From contig JAKLEZ010000016.1 in the NCBI GenBank assembly GCA_022711465.1, positions 1 through 64,000 on the forward strand: a DNA stretch of 64,000 nt, given 5' to 3'. Positions 53,901 to 61,728 of this stretch are shown piece after piece. Below the pieces are notes generated by a model. That model was not told the origin of the DNA. It saw only the letters and a program-made list of their open reading frames with translations, and did not search any database. The translations under genes were made by a program, and so were the position numbers. The stretch's first letter is position 1. The number at the start of each line of letters is the position of its first letter. This DNA comes from Planctomycetota bacterium. GTDB taxonomy: Bacteria; Planctomycetota; Phycisphaerae; UBA1845; PWPN01.

Positions 53901-54035
53901 GCCGTGCCGGTGTCGCCGGGGTGCGCAGGTCGCGACCTGGACGACGACAACGACGTTGACCAGTCGGACTTCGGGATCGTCCAGGGCTGCTACAGCGGCT
54001 CGAACAAGGCAGCGGATCCGCAATGCGTGGACTGA
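50982..54035 (+). CDS. Large secreted protein with dockerin-like C-terminus
   Basis: A 1017-residue exported protein. Signal peptide about 1-28 (RRFAVGVGLGLWLVARPALAG). The N-terminal region is Cys-containing (CGPGTVKVCGTVTVKN, CLCMNERNCIKF) and followed by Gly/Pro-rich spacers (about 145-190, with PPGGGGGGGPPAGG). The central beta-rich region has no domain I recognise. The C-terminal 65 residues contain DSDCDGDVDLADV and DLDDDNDVDQSDF, the same dockerin-like calcium loops as in the proteins at 12-18 kb. GGGAGAG lies before ATG 50982. Upstream in-frame codons to 50724 lack a signal and are not included. Possibly a surface protein; function unknown. Confidence 0.75.
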   Translation: MRQESTRVRRFAVGVGLGLWLVARPALAGSAATGDCGPGTVKVCGTVTVKNTSGAEANDFHFYMYQNDRPSVQVMGATVSSAGCDSMSISLGTDNGTPTPPPGNHGASVSGSSCTPIPPGGTISMQVCLCMNERNCIKFKDTYFTSDGTPLPPGGGGGGGPPAGGWRILRPYKGGGGGSRVPGGSGGQGAQEDDGGSGNWIHMVCIENDDTRWVVLEELKLLASMTSYANADTDIDWAGIEPVADVAGRPPVCIPPGGRWCFPFETIGSYVGGHIYQRYKIRPEHPGECSGISSVRSGRGLLEDADNSMLVVGDHPPETPLTEVLDIADYLDGRSSNDYYRTIEAAVTFGGGTLPAIPAGFFGPGSEPFTGTVLMKGMPVDPTVSHADTIVGRHGEAYLPSDGSGDTIPIELRGMSLVSVSPITVTYQESHPLWFDVFVPSSQTHGTQTIKANLSKDDGLSILGVRETSPVDPTPPDMMLLMLASDLGGEVGGYGPQAALEVFFQPTISMPVLPPISGASVRCRITSPSGLESPFTEPPTVQYSPSFFDVLFAVSLDGLSTSYHHIQGSIPPEQPLQFQLVEIVSQADTSSFDLAFVLQASGATVFSAPIIRMLEDGGAESVSSELFDVSMNLDADFPATGSMTIVRDSPNGGTFTSTLQVRPMFAFAPIGGGPATPPLPGVSPYVVHQKAPHGWQYAPPAFPIFNSGPNFFPAGSGPVEWEAADGSVVSVGPAFPPEPFGHPVTFTCSEASPGSARIEVLPTGEVLDLVIPSAMNAEQKRDHLVSTLVLQQPQYYPTTAGTDAFTLNGFLPGTSIRFATGTSAEAQDKLTTAGTRSGQIAFAGSFEPYDGHHQPAVFTAGIVTDVGELTALVSAQELGFQTDGPIICQALFQRLGPMAPPHGAQIQCAGDRLEVYFDPAYTVARGGVVFGTTSPTDGCSGQVVISCHPADSDCDGDVDLADVFVLASCASGPAVPVSPGCAGRDLDDDNDVDQSDFGIVQGCYSGSNKAADPQCVD

Positions 54036-54617
54036 CCAGGGCAGGGGAGATCGTTCATTCCGCGAGGGAGGGTCGGCCGGCGTGATGCGTCGCGTCGCAT
54101 CGCGCTCCGGTCCGTGTCTGGCATGCTCTGAACCAGGTCATCCTTGTCGCGAAACCTGGTGAGTCTCATCCTCACGAGAGCGTCGAGCCTGAAGGTAGGA
54201 AACGACGCCAGCGGTTCGGACTCGGTCGCCTTCGGCGCGGAGTCATCACGGCGTGGCTTGGAGCCTATCGCCGCAGGTATGGGACCGGTATCTTGCCGGC
54301 CAAGTGACAGGCTGGAAGCCTGTCCCACACTCCCAAGCAAGTGAGACAGGCTCCTGTTGAGCGCGCTTCTGTGTGTGGTGGTCGGATTGGGGTTCAGGCC
54401 AAGTATTTTCTGTGGTGGCGAGGGGTTCGCGTTTGCCGAGCCGGGCCCTGGAAATAAGTGCCGACCTGGAGCGTTTGGCTGGGTATGGGCGCGCCGGTGG
54501 GCGGTGATTTGCTCTGGTCGGCCGCCCTCGGGGTCGTGTATCGGGGTACGAGACTTAGACCGTGTCGACGGGGCATTGTTGAACCGAGAGGTTCTCCTGA
54601 CAGGGGAGGTTTTGGTC
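54036..54617. other. Intergenic region carrying repeat copy 2
   Basis: No gene supported. The MITE-like repeat occupies 54261-54354, and GGGGAGG (54603-54609) at the right end is the ribosome binding site of the next gene. Confidence 0.5.
54261..54354. repeat. MITE-like dispersed repeat, copy 2
   Basis: A 94-bp element nearly identical to 27441-27530, same orientation, with a four-base insertion near position 54336. Ends GGAGCCT (from 54260) and AGGCTCC (to 54354) form a perfect 7-bp inverted pair. Internal hairpins CCGG-N7-CCGG and ACAGGC/GCCTGT are conserved. Confidence 0.8.
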
Positions 54618-55994
54618 ATGTTCGCAACGCATCGCATCGGATGGATGGTTCTGGGCTTGGCATGGTTGGCGATCCCGTCGGTCTGGGTGGCATCTGCCGG
54701 CGAACCCGAGGAGCGGGATCGGGCGGTGGCCCGGGATCGGCAGGGAGACGAGAAACGAATTCAGCAGATGATTGACCGCCGGGTTGACCAGCGGATCCGC
54801 GAGCTGGTGGAGAAGTTCGGGCCGGAAGTGCAGCGGCGGGTTGCGGCGATCCGTGATCAGGTCCTGCCGCGGATGATCGAGGGCAGCAGGTTGGGGGGTG
54901 GGGCGGGCTTTGCCCGTCGCGGCCCGATGCAGGCTCGGGCTGGCCGTGGCCTGGGCCGACCGGGACAGGGGTTTGGGCGGGGCTTTGGTCCCGGGTGGCT
55001 TGGGGGCGGCAAGGCGGGGGGTGGGCGTGGGGGTTTCGGGCCCGCGGGACGTTCGTGGGGCTTCGGTAGTCCGGGAATGGGCCGGGGCTTGCCCGGGACG
55101 GGCGGACCGATGGGTATGCGCGAGCGGCTTCACCAGCGGATGGGCAGGGGGTTTTCCGAGCCTTGGGAATGTCCGATGATGGGGCCGAGGTACGAGGGCT
55201 ACGGGCGGCGCGGTCTGGGTCTTGGGCGTGAGTTTGGTGCCGGGCGAGGCCTGGGGCTCGGGCGTGAGGCGAACGCGGGTGCGATGAAGAACCGGCTTCG
55301 CAAACGTGTGATGGCCAACCGGGGTGGTGACGCCCTGGATCGGCCTGCCAGGAAGGACAAGGGTGGCCCGGAGATGGATCGTCCTATCGACAAGGAGAAG
55401 CCGGTATTTCGCGATGGGGGTGGCGCGGGCCGGCCGATGGAGCCCGGTCAGGGTCGTGGGCGTGGCCAGGGGTTTGGTCGCGGTCAGGATTTTGGGGTGG
55501 GCCCGGGTCCTGGCTCGGGCGGGGGGTTTGGCCAGGGTCCGGGGTTTGGACCGGGGTTTGGACAGGGGTTTGGACAGGGGTTTGGACAGGGGTTTGGACA
55601 GGGGCGCGGGCGTGGTCTGGGTGGAGGGCCTGGCGGGCCGGAGGGTGCCAAGCCCGAGGGGGGTTCTGAAGGGAAGGCGGTCAGACCGGAAGCCGGGGTT
55701 GGTCGTGGGATGGGCCGCGGTCGAGTCGATGCCGAGGGTCCTGGAGGAGCAGCTGCGGCGCCGGTTCTTCGGCCCAACGTGAATCCGCTGTTCGGCGTGC
55801 TGGATGCCAATCGCGATGGCGAGCTCCAGCCCCAGGAGTTCAAGCGTTTTGGCGAACTGCTCAAGAAGGCGATCAACGAGAACGGCGACAAGCCGATCAA
55901 GGTGGACGAATGGAATCGGATTCTGCGGCAGGTGGCCCGGGAGTTGCGTGGGGGAGTTGGTCCGGCGCCGGCCAAGGAGCCGAAGAAGGAGTGA
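54618..55994 (+). CDS. Secreted Gly/Arg-rich protein with an EF-hand
   Basis: A 458-residue exported protein. Signal peptide about 1-26 (MVLGLAWLAIPSVWVASA). A helical charged region follows (about 35-95, RIQQMIDRRVDQRIRELVEKF), then some 300 residues rich in Gly, Arg, Phe and Pro with many GRG and GFG units, including five tandem GFG(Q/P) tetrapeptides. Near the C-terminus is a canonical EF-hand loop DANRDGELQPQEF followed by a helical end. Low complexity and Ca binding suggest a structural surface or matrix protein. GGGGAGG (54603-54609) supports ATG 54618. The gene follows a dispersed repeat. Confidence 0.7.
   Translation: MFATHRIGWMVLGLAWLAIPSVWVASAGEPEERDRAVARDRQGDEKRIQQMIDRRVDQRIRELVEKFGPEVQRRVAAIRDQVLPRMIEGSRLGGGAGFARRGPMQARAGRGLGRPGQGFGRGFGPGWLGGGKAGGGRGGFGPAGRSWGFGSPGMGRGLPGTGGPMGMRERLHQRMGRGFSEPWECPMMGPRYEGYGRRGLGLGREFGAGRGLGLGREANAGAMKNRLRKRVMANRGGDALDRPARKDKGGPEMDRPIDKEKPVFRDGGGAGRPMEPGQGRGRGQGFGRGQDFGVGPGPGSGGGFGQGPGFGPGFGQGFGQGFGQGFGQGRGRGLGGGPGGPEGAKPEGGSEGKAVRPEAGVGRGMGRGRVDAEGPGGAAAAPVLRPNVNPLFGVLDANRDGELQPQEFKRFGELLKKAINENGDKPIKVDEWNRILRQVARELRGGVGPAPAKEPKKE
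55545..55604 (+). repeat. Five tandem 12-bp repeats inside the Gly/Arg-rich gene
   Basis: TTTGGACAGGGG occurs four times without a mismatch (55557-55604), preceded by one copy with a single change (55545-55556). It encodes the GFGQ tetrapeptide. Because the unit is a multiple of three, copy-number changes keep the frame. Confidence 0.85.
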
Positions 55995-56216
55995 GAGCCG
56001 AGGATCATGGGCGGGGGGTGACCGGTCGGGCAGCCGCTCAGGGGCCGGCGGGCAGTTTCTGTCGCGTTCGCATCCGGCCGGCATGGACGTGTTGATCGCG
56101 TTCATGCCGGCCACTCCTGTTGATTGGCCGCGATCCGCGGGCTACGGTGTGCCCATGGATTCGGGTCGGCGCTCATTTGGTCATGCTGTGGTGCCGGCCT
56201 GTGGAGGAGCCTGCCG

Positions 56217-57701
56217 ATGATGGGACCAAGTCCTCAGCCACCTTTGACAGGTTTTCGGTTCATCATGGCCGTTGCCGCCGCGATTGCGTTGAGTATCCAG
56301 CCCTCGATCTCGCGAGCCGGTCCGCACAACCCCGACACCGACTGGTTCCAGAAGGCCGGCTATGGTGTCTTTGTTCACTATCTGTGGGATCTCCAGAACG
56401 AAGCCCGGCAGGTCCAGAGTCTCGGCCGGCAGACGTCGTGGGAGGAGTGTGTTCGCGAGTTCGACGTGGACCGCTTCGCCGATGCCATGGCCGAGGCGGG
56501 GGCCGGCTACGTCATTTTCACCATGCACCAGCGTACGCGTTTCCTCATTGCTCCGAACGCCACGTTTGATCGGCTCACCGGCTACGAACCGGGGGAAGCC
56601 TGCTGCACGCGGGATCTCGTTGCGGAGTTGCACGGGGCTCTGGCCCGCAAGCGGATCCCCCTGATGCTCTACTGGACGGGCGACGGGCCGCGTGAGGACG
56701 AGAAGGCTGCGGCCGCACTGGGCTGGAAAGTTCCGGTTCCCGCGGAGTACGTGAGGAAGTGGGCGAGCGTGGTTCAGGAATACGGTGAGCGGTACGGCGA
56801 GAAGGTTGCCGGCTGGTGGACGGACGGCTGCTATCCGTTCATCGGCTACGACGACGAGAAGCTTGGCATACTCGCGAAAGCACTGAGGGCCGGGAACGCG
56901 AAGCGCATCATTGCCATGAATCCCGGCGTTCTGAACGGTGTTCGGGGTTACACGCCTCATGAGGACTTCACTTGCGGGGAAGAGAACGCATTTCACGATC
57001 AGCCCGCCTCGCGGTGGATCGACGGCGAGCAGTGGCACATTCTATCGTTCCTGGGCTGCGGGCGAAGTCACATCGGGGCGGCATGGGGCATGGCGGGAAC
57101 GGGTTACACCAAGCAGGAGCTGATCGAGTACGTGTTCGAGGTGAACAACGGGGGCGGCGTGGTGTCGATCGACGTGCTGCTGTATCGGGACGGGGGGCTG
57201 GATCGGTCGCAGCTGCAGATTCTGAAGGCTTTGCGTCCTGGCCTCGCGGGGATGAAGACACGTCCAGTCGTTCCGCCGGGGAATCTGGCGTTTCGCAAAC
57301 CCGCCCGATTGTTGAGTCTGGACGGCTCACACGAGCTGGAGGTCAACGGTGGCGTTCACCCGGCCAGGCTGGGTGTTGACGGTCGAGGTGATACCACCGC
57401 GCTGGCCGGTGGCGAATGGCCCTGGACGTACGAGGTGGACCTTCTGCAGGCGCGTGCGGTACGGCGGGTCAAGGTGTCTTTTGCGAAGGACGGCTTTGCC
57501 ACGCAGCTGCGTGTTCAAGTTTCGGCTAACCGCAAGACCTGGCAGACCGTGGTCTCGGTCGACAACCATGACGGCGGTGTGGTGGATGCTGAATCGGCGC
57601 CTGTTCAGGCCCGTTGGCTGAGGGTCAGTGCCCTGAAGCCTGACGGCCCCGACCAGAAGGGCGTCCAGATGGCCGTCGCGGAGTTCGAGGCATACGAGTG
57701 A
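56217..57701 (+). CDS. GH29-like alpha-L-fucosidase with discoidin domain, secreted
   Basis: A 494-residue exported glycosidase. Signal peptide about 15-35 (FIMAVAAAIALSIQPSISRA). The TIM barrel (about 40-345) has the GH29 landmarks: WFQKAGYGVFVHYLWD, AGAGYVIFTMHQRTRF, and GWWTDGCYPF in which the Asp is the expected nucleophile. The general acid is not obvious, as is usual in this family. Residues about 380-494 form a F5/8 type C (discoidin) carbohydrate-binding domain with DGRGDTTALAGGEWPWTYEVDL and VRRVKVSF. Expected to release fucose from external glycans. GGAGGAG (56203-56209) is seven bases before ATG 56217; ATG 56220 is adjacent. Confidence 0.82.
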   Translation: MMGPSPQPPLTGFRFIMAVAAAIALSIQPSISRAGPHNPDTDWFQKAGYGVFVHYLWDLQNEARQVQSLGRQTSWEECVREFDVDRFADAMAEAGAGYVIFTMHQRTRFLIAPNATFDRLTGYEPGEACCTRDLVAELHGALARKRIPLMLYWTGDGPREDEKAAAALGWKVPVPAEYVRKWASVVQEYGERYGEKVAGWWTDGCYPFIGYDDEKLGILAKALRAGNAKRIIAMNPGVLNGVRGYTPHEDFTCGEENAFHDQPASRWIDGEQWHILSFLGCGRSHIGAAWGMAGTGYTKQELIEYVFEVNNGGGVVSIDVLLYRDGGLDRSQLQILKALRPGLAGMKTRPVVPPGNLAFRKPARLLSLDGSHELEVNGGVHPARLGVDGRGDTTALAGGEWPWTYEVDLLQARAVRRVKVSFAKDGFATQLRVQVSANRKTWQTVVSVDNHDGGVVDAESAPVQARWLRVSALKPDGPDQKGVQMAVAEFEAYE

Positions 57702-57770
57702 TCGGCATATCCTGGGCGAGTCGGCGTCCGGATGCCATGGTTTCCCGGGGCGTGAGTCTTTCGATCTGGG

Positions 57771-58313
57771 CTATGCCACGGCATCGACGCGCGCCCCGCC
57801 GGTATCTGGTCGGGCGCTGGGTTCGATGCCGGCGTTGGTATAGGCGCCGCAGACCGTGCCGGTCGAGACGATCTGGCTCTGGATGGAGTCGACGCTCAGC
57901 GAGGAACTGGAGTAGTAGAGCGACGTGCTCTGTTGGGTGCTGTTCTGTTGCTGGAGCTGCACCAGGCCGGCCATCAAGGCCAGCAGGCTCTTCTTGTCGT
58001 CTTCGTTCTGGGTTTTCATGAACTCCATGAGCAGCATGAGCAGGACCGCTCCGAGCAGTTCGTTGCTGACCGCCGCAGTCTGCGTTTGGGAGACGAGCAG
58101 TGTTTGCGAGGATGCGCTCACCAGCTGGGAGGAGACGAGCTGGGTGGCGGTCGCGTTTCCGGCCCCGGCCGCCGCTCCCATGGACGGCGGGGTGGTGGCG
58201 GCGCCGGACCTCATGGCCGGCGATGCGACCGTCCCGTCCATGGCGGTCATGGGGCTGGTGCGGAGGGGCAGGATGCTGGCGGAGTATCCTCCGATAGCTG
58301 ACACAGGATCCAC
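57771..58313 (-). CDS. Small Ser/Gln/Ala-rich hypothetical protein
   Basis: A 180-residue protein with a GTG start at 58313 preceded by GGAGGAAG. The N-terminal 60 residues are Ala/Gly/Thr-rich. The centre holds a short hydrophobic helix (NELLGAVLLMLLMEFMKTQ) followed by SLLALMAGLVQLQQQNSTQQSTSLYYSSSSLS. No domain is recognised. Small proteins of this composition occur near flagellar or secretion genes in planctomycetes, but none is present here, so no role is assigned. Confidence 0.5.
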   Translation of the reverse strand: MDPVSAIGGYSASILPLRTSPMTAMDGTVASPAMRSGAATTPPSMGAAAGAGNATATQLVSSQLVSASSQTLLVSQTQTAAVSNELLGAVLLMLLMEFMKTQNEDDKKSLLALMAGLVQLQQQNSTQQSTSLYYSSSSLSVDSIQSQIVSTGTVCGAYTNAGIEPSARPDTGGARVDAVA

Positions 58314-58896
58314 GTCTTCTTCCTCCTCTGATCCCCGACCCGGGGGTCTCTCTCCCCTCCTGGTTCAGAGCAGGGATTGTGCCCGGAGCGACGATCTGGG
58401 GTTCGAGGCTCTGGCTTGGCTTTAAGCTGCTGTTTGATAATGGTTTATGTGATCGGCGATGGTCTGAGCGGCGTGTGCGGTCTGTGCCGGCGTGACGCAC
58501 CGGAGGGCGCGCCAGGACGCCTTGTGGCCACAAAGGCTTGTCACACATGAGCTTAGGGGACGTTGACGGGCCATGCGGCCTGCTGCAGCCCCGTGGTTCC
58601 CGACGGTTGGATCCGGCAGGGGACGCGGCGTACCGCGGCCGGGTGTGTTCGGCTCCCGCTGCACGGTTTCGAGGGGTCGATGTTGGCCTGGGCCCCGTCT
58701 TCCCCGGAATCCGCGTCATCTGCAGATCGTCGTCTTCCCGTTCTTGCCGTCGCTGCGGCCACCTTGCTCTTGGTCCTGCATGTACCTCTATTTAGAGAAA
58801 GGCTTCTGACCCCTTTTTGGTCCCCTGGGGTGTTTGTGTCCCGGGCTGTTCGCGGTGAAAATGGGGTGGCAAGGACCGCTGTCACCGAGGGTATGC
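58314..58896. other. Non-coding stretch upstream of tdk
   Basis: Divergent intergenic region. Open frames here have no protein-like composition. ACCTCTATTTAGAG near 58785 could be a -10 region for tdk, but no convincing -35 is seen. Confidence 0.4.
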
Positions 58897-59478
58897 ATGG
58901 TCACGGCGATGGATCGAGCGATGCGGCGGGGCAGGATCGAGCTCATCTGTGGCTGCATGTTCAGCGGCAAGAGTGAGCGGCTGATCCAGCGGGTTGAGCA
59001 GGCTGGTGCGGCCGGTGTTTCGGTTGTGGCCTTCAAGCACGCCTGCGACGACCGCTATGGAGGCGACCAGATCGTGGCGCACAGTGGTTTGCGGGTTGCG
59101 GCCTACCGGGCGGCCAGCCCCGTGGAGATTCTTCGCGGGGTGGGCGAGGCTCGGCTGGTGGTGATCGACGAAGCCCAGTTCTTCACTGCCGATCTGGTGG
59201 ATGCCTGCCGTCAGCTGGCGGCGGAGGGGCGGGACGTGGTGGTGGGCGGGCTGGATCGCGATTCGTGGGGTTTGCCGTTTGGGCCGATGCCGGAGCTCGA
59301 GGCGATTGCCGATGAGGTCACGCGTACGCGGGGGGTGTGTGCTCGGTGCGGCCGGCCGGCGGAATACACTTTTCGGCGCGTGCCGGTGGCGGGTAAGACC
59401 ATGGTGGGGGGTGGGGAGGCCTACGAGCCGCGTTGCAGAGATTGTTTTGCGGCCCCGCCGATCGAGTTGAGGCGGTGA
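58897..59478 (+). CDS. tdk: Thymidine kinase
   Basis: A 193-residue type II thymidine kinase that phosphorylates thymidine with ATP in the salvage pathway. P-loop GCMFSGKSERL is near the start, then the DEAQFF Walker B-like segment (LVVIDEAQFFTADLV), the GLDRDSWGLPFGPM thymidine-binding loop, and a Cys-rich zinc lasso CARCGRPAEYTFR...CRDC. Length fits (about 190). GAGGG (58887-58891) lies five bases before ATG 58897; ATG 58909 and 58921 are also in frame. asnA follows 74 bases downstream. Confidence 0.93.
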   Translation: MVTAMDRAMRRGRIELICGCMFSGKSERLIQRVEQAGAAGVSVVAFKHACDDRYGGDQIVAHSGLRVAAYRAASPVEILRGVGEARLVVIDEAQFFTADLVDACRQLAAEGRDVVVGGLDRDSWGLPFGPMPELEAIADEVTRTRGVCARCGRPAEYTFRRVPVAGKTMVGGGEAYEPRCRDCFAAPPIELRR

Positions 59479-59552
59479 TGGGGTTTGATGTGGTGATTGC
59501 TGCGAGCCGCTGTGGTTGCGGCGGGCGTCGTGACTGTTGAAGGAGATGGGCC

Positions 59553-60590
59553 ATGGGATTGGATTCGGCGGGTGGGCATGGCTATCGGCCGTTGCTTGAT
59601 CTGAGGCAGACCGAGCGGGCGATTCGGACGATCAAGGAGTTCTTCCAGGTCAACCTCGCCGAGGCTCTGAATCTGCAGCGGGTCAGTGCTCCGTTGTTCG
59701 TGCCTGCCGACACCGGGATCAATGACAATCTCAACGGGGTTGAGCGGCCGATCTCATTCCCGGTGAAGGATCTCGACGACCGCCGGGCGGAGATTGTGCA
59801 GTCGCTGGCCAAGTGGAAGCGGATGGCTCTGGCGGATTACGGCTTTGGTCCGGGGGAGGGGATTTACACGGACATGAACGCGATTCGCCCGGACGAGAAG
59901 CTTGACGAGCTGCATTCGATCTACGTGGACCAGTGGGACTGGGAGCGGGTCATGTCCGCCGGTGAGCGGAACCTGGACTTCCTCCGGTGGGTGGTGGAGC
60001 GCATTTACGAGGTGGTTCGTCGCACCGAGCGGTGCGTTTCGGAGGCTTATCCGGTTGTCAAGCCGTATTTGCCCGATCGGATTCACTTTGTACACACTGA
60101 GGAGTTGCAGCGGCGGTTTCCGGATCTGCCTCCGCGCGATCGCGAGAACCGGGTTTGCCGGGAGTTCGGTGCCGTGTTCATCATTGGCATCGGGTCGAAG
60201 CTGGCGGACGGGCAGGCCCACGACGGTCGGGCCCCGGACTATGACGACTGGTCGACGCCCACGGCCGGCGGCAAGGGGCTCAACGGGGACGTTTTTGTAT
60301 GGAACCAGGTGCTAGGGCGTGGTTTTGAGTTGTCGTCGATGGGTATTCGGGTTGATGCCGAGGCCCTTGTTCGGCAACTGGAGGTGACCGGCACGCGCGA
60401 ACGAGCGAGCCTGCTGTTTCATCGTCGATTGCTGGCCGGGGAGTTGCCTCAGACTATTGGCGGCGGCATTGGCCAGTCGCGGCTGTGCATGTTGTTCCTG
60501 CGCAAGGCGCACGTTGGCGAGGTGCAGTCGAGCCTGTGGCCGGACGGGTGGCGAGAGGAGCTCAAGAAGAAGGGCATCGTTCTGCTGTAG
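59553..60590 (+). CDS. asnA: Ammonia-dependent aspartate-ammonia ligase (asparagine synthetase A)
   Basis: A 345-residue enzyme making asparagine from aspartate, ammonia and ATP, structurally related to class II aspartyl-tRNA synthetases. Recognisable segments are RAIRTIKEFFQVNLAEALNLQRVSAPLFV, GINDNLNGVERPISF, EGIYTDMNAIRPDE, HSIYVDQWDWERV, DDWSTP...LNGDVFVWN and the ATP-site GGGIGQSRLCMLFL. Length matches AsnA (330-350). GAAGGAG is 8 bases before ATG 59553. Same strand as tdk. Confidence 0.95.
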   Translation: MGLDSAGGHGYRPLLDLRQTERAIRTIKEFFQVNLAEALNLQRVSAPLFVPADTGINDNLNGVERPISFPVKDLDDRRAEIVQSLAKWKRMALADYGFGPGEGIYTDMNAIRPDEKLDELHSIYVDQWDWERVMSAGERNLDFLRWVVERIYEVVRRTERCVSEAYPVVKPYLPDRIHFVHTEELQRRFPDLPPRDRENRVCREFGAVFIIGIGSKLADGQAHDGRAPDYDDWSTPTAGGKGLNGDVFVWNQVLGRGFELSSMGIRVDAEALVRQLEVTGTRERASLLFHRRLLAGELPQTIGGGIGQSRLCMLFLRKAHVGEVQSSLWPDGWREELKKKGIVLL

Positions 60591-60712
60591 GGTGGCCGTA
60601 CGGGGGTGGGTTGGGGCCGGTGGTTACCGGGAGTGCGGGGCAGGGTGGCGCTCGGTCATTGGAGTGGGGCGATGGGGGCTGACCGTTGAGGGGATGGGTT
60701 GGGGGGTGAGGA

Positions 60713-61528
60713 TCACGGTTGGCGGTCGGGCTTTCGGGCCGCGAACTGGAGATGGGGGCAACGCGCGAGGTTGGCCGGATCGCGGGCCAGGCGCTTCTCG
60801 ATGGCTGCCCAGCGGCGGCGGGTGGCTGGATCTTCAAGTTGTTCGCGGCAGCGGCGCATCGGCAGGACGGTTTTGCCAGTCAATTCCAGCATTTCAAGGC
60901 CGGACATGGTGACCATCCTGGCGATCTGTTCCGGCTCGAAGGTATGGACTTCGAACCGCTCTGACGGATCGCGGGTCAGCCAGTGGGTCCGGCCGGTGCG
61001 AAGGAATCGTTCCAGTTCCTCGATCTGACCTTTCTCGAGGTAGTAGTCCACGCAGGCCACGCGGTTGTCCAGGGTGGCGACCAGGATGCCGCGGGGGGCC
61101 AGGCAACGGGCGATCTGCCGCAGGGCGGCTTGCGGATCCGCGGCCAGGCCGATGGGTTCGCCGATCGCCATGGCGAAGGCGAAATGATCGGCCGGCAGGG
61201 CGGCGAGATCCATGAGGTCGGCCTGGATGAAGTCCGCTTTCTGTTCGCTGCCCATCTTGGCCGCAAGCCGGCGAGCCTCGTCCACCATGTTGGCGGACAG
61301 GTCGACGAAGGTGACCCGGTAGCCGCTCTTGAGCAGCTTGCGGCCCCATTTGCCCGCGCCGCAACCGAGGTCGACCGCGGGGGCGTTGACGTTGGCCGGC
61401 AAGTGGCGTTTGAGGTACTCCCAGGTCAGGTCGTCGTGCCACTGCCAGTAGGCGTCGTCGTAAACGGCCTCGTACCGCCCGGCGACCCGGTCGTGGTAAC
61501 GCTGGTTGGAGCTGCGATGGGAACGCAT
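60713..61528 (-). CDS. Class I SAM-dependent methyltransferase
   Basis: A 271-residue protein with a methyltransferase core: PAVDLGCGAGKWGRKLLKSG (SAM loop), YRVTFVDLSANMVDEARRLA (acidic strand), ADFIQADLMDLAALPADHFAFAMAIGEPIGL and GILVATLDNRV. Substrate unknown. The frame continues to 61582 with basic residues before MRSHRSSNQRYHDRVAGRYEAVY, the family-typical beginning, so ATG 61528 is taken; GTG 61582 is an alternative. The 200 bases to the asd stop contain no gene. Confidence 0.8.
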   Translation of the reverse strand: MRSHRSSNQRYHDRVAGRYEAVYDDAYWQWHDDLTWEYLKRHLPANVNAPAVDLGCGAGKWGRKLLKSGYRVTFVDLSANMVDEARRLAAKMGSEQKADFIQADLMDLAALPADHFAFAMAIGEPIGLAADPQAALRQIARCLAPRGILVATLDNRVACVDYYLEKGQIEELERFLRTGRTHWLTRDPSERFEVHTFEPEQIARMVTMSGLEMLELTGKTVLPMRRCREQLEDPATRRRWAAIEKRLARDPANLARCPHLQFAARKPDRQP

Positions 61529-61728
61529 GGAGAAGCCGAAACCGAAACGCCGAAAGGGGACGTTGCCCCGTCGAGCCGTCACCGCCTCGAAAGTACAGCC
61601 TGGGGAGGTGTCCGTTTCCGGTGGTCCTCCGCCCGGTCACTCCGGGGAGCAGCGCGCGGGCGGGAGCCGGGGACTGGGCACGTCCGCCATTTCTGCCTGG
61701 CGCGCAGCACTTTCAACTCAGCACCTGC

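Noticed and set aside
54555..56114. 519-codon minus-strand frame
   Set aside because: Antisense to the Gly/Arg-rich EF-hand gene; Thr/Pro/Arg low complexity mirrors its codons.
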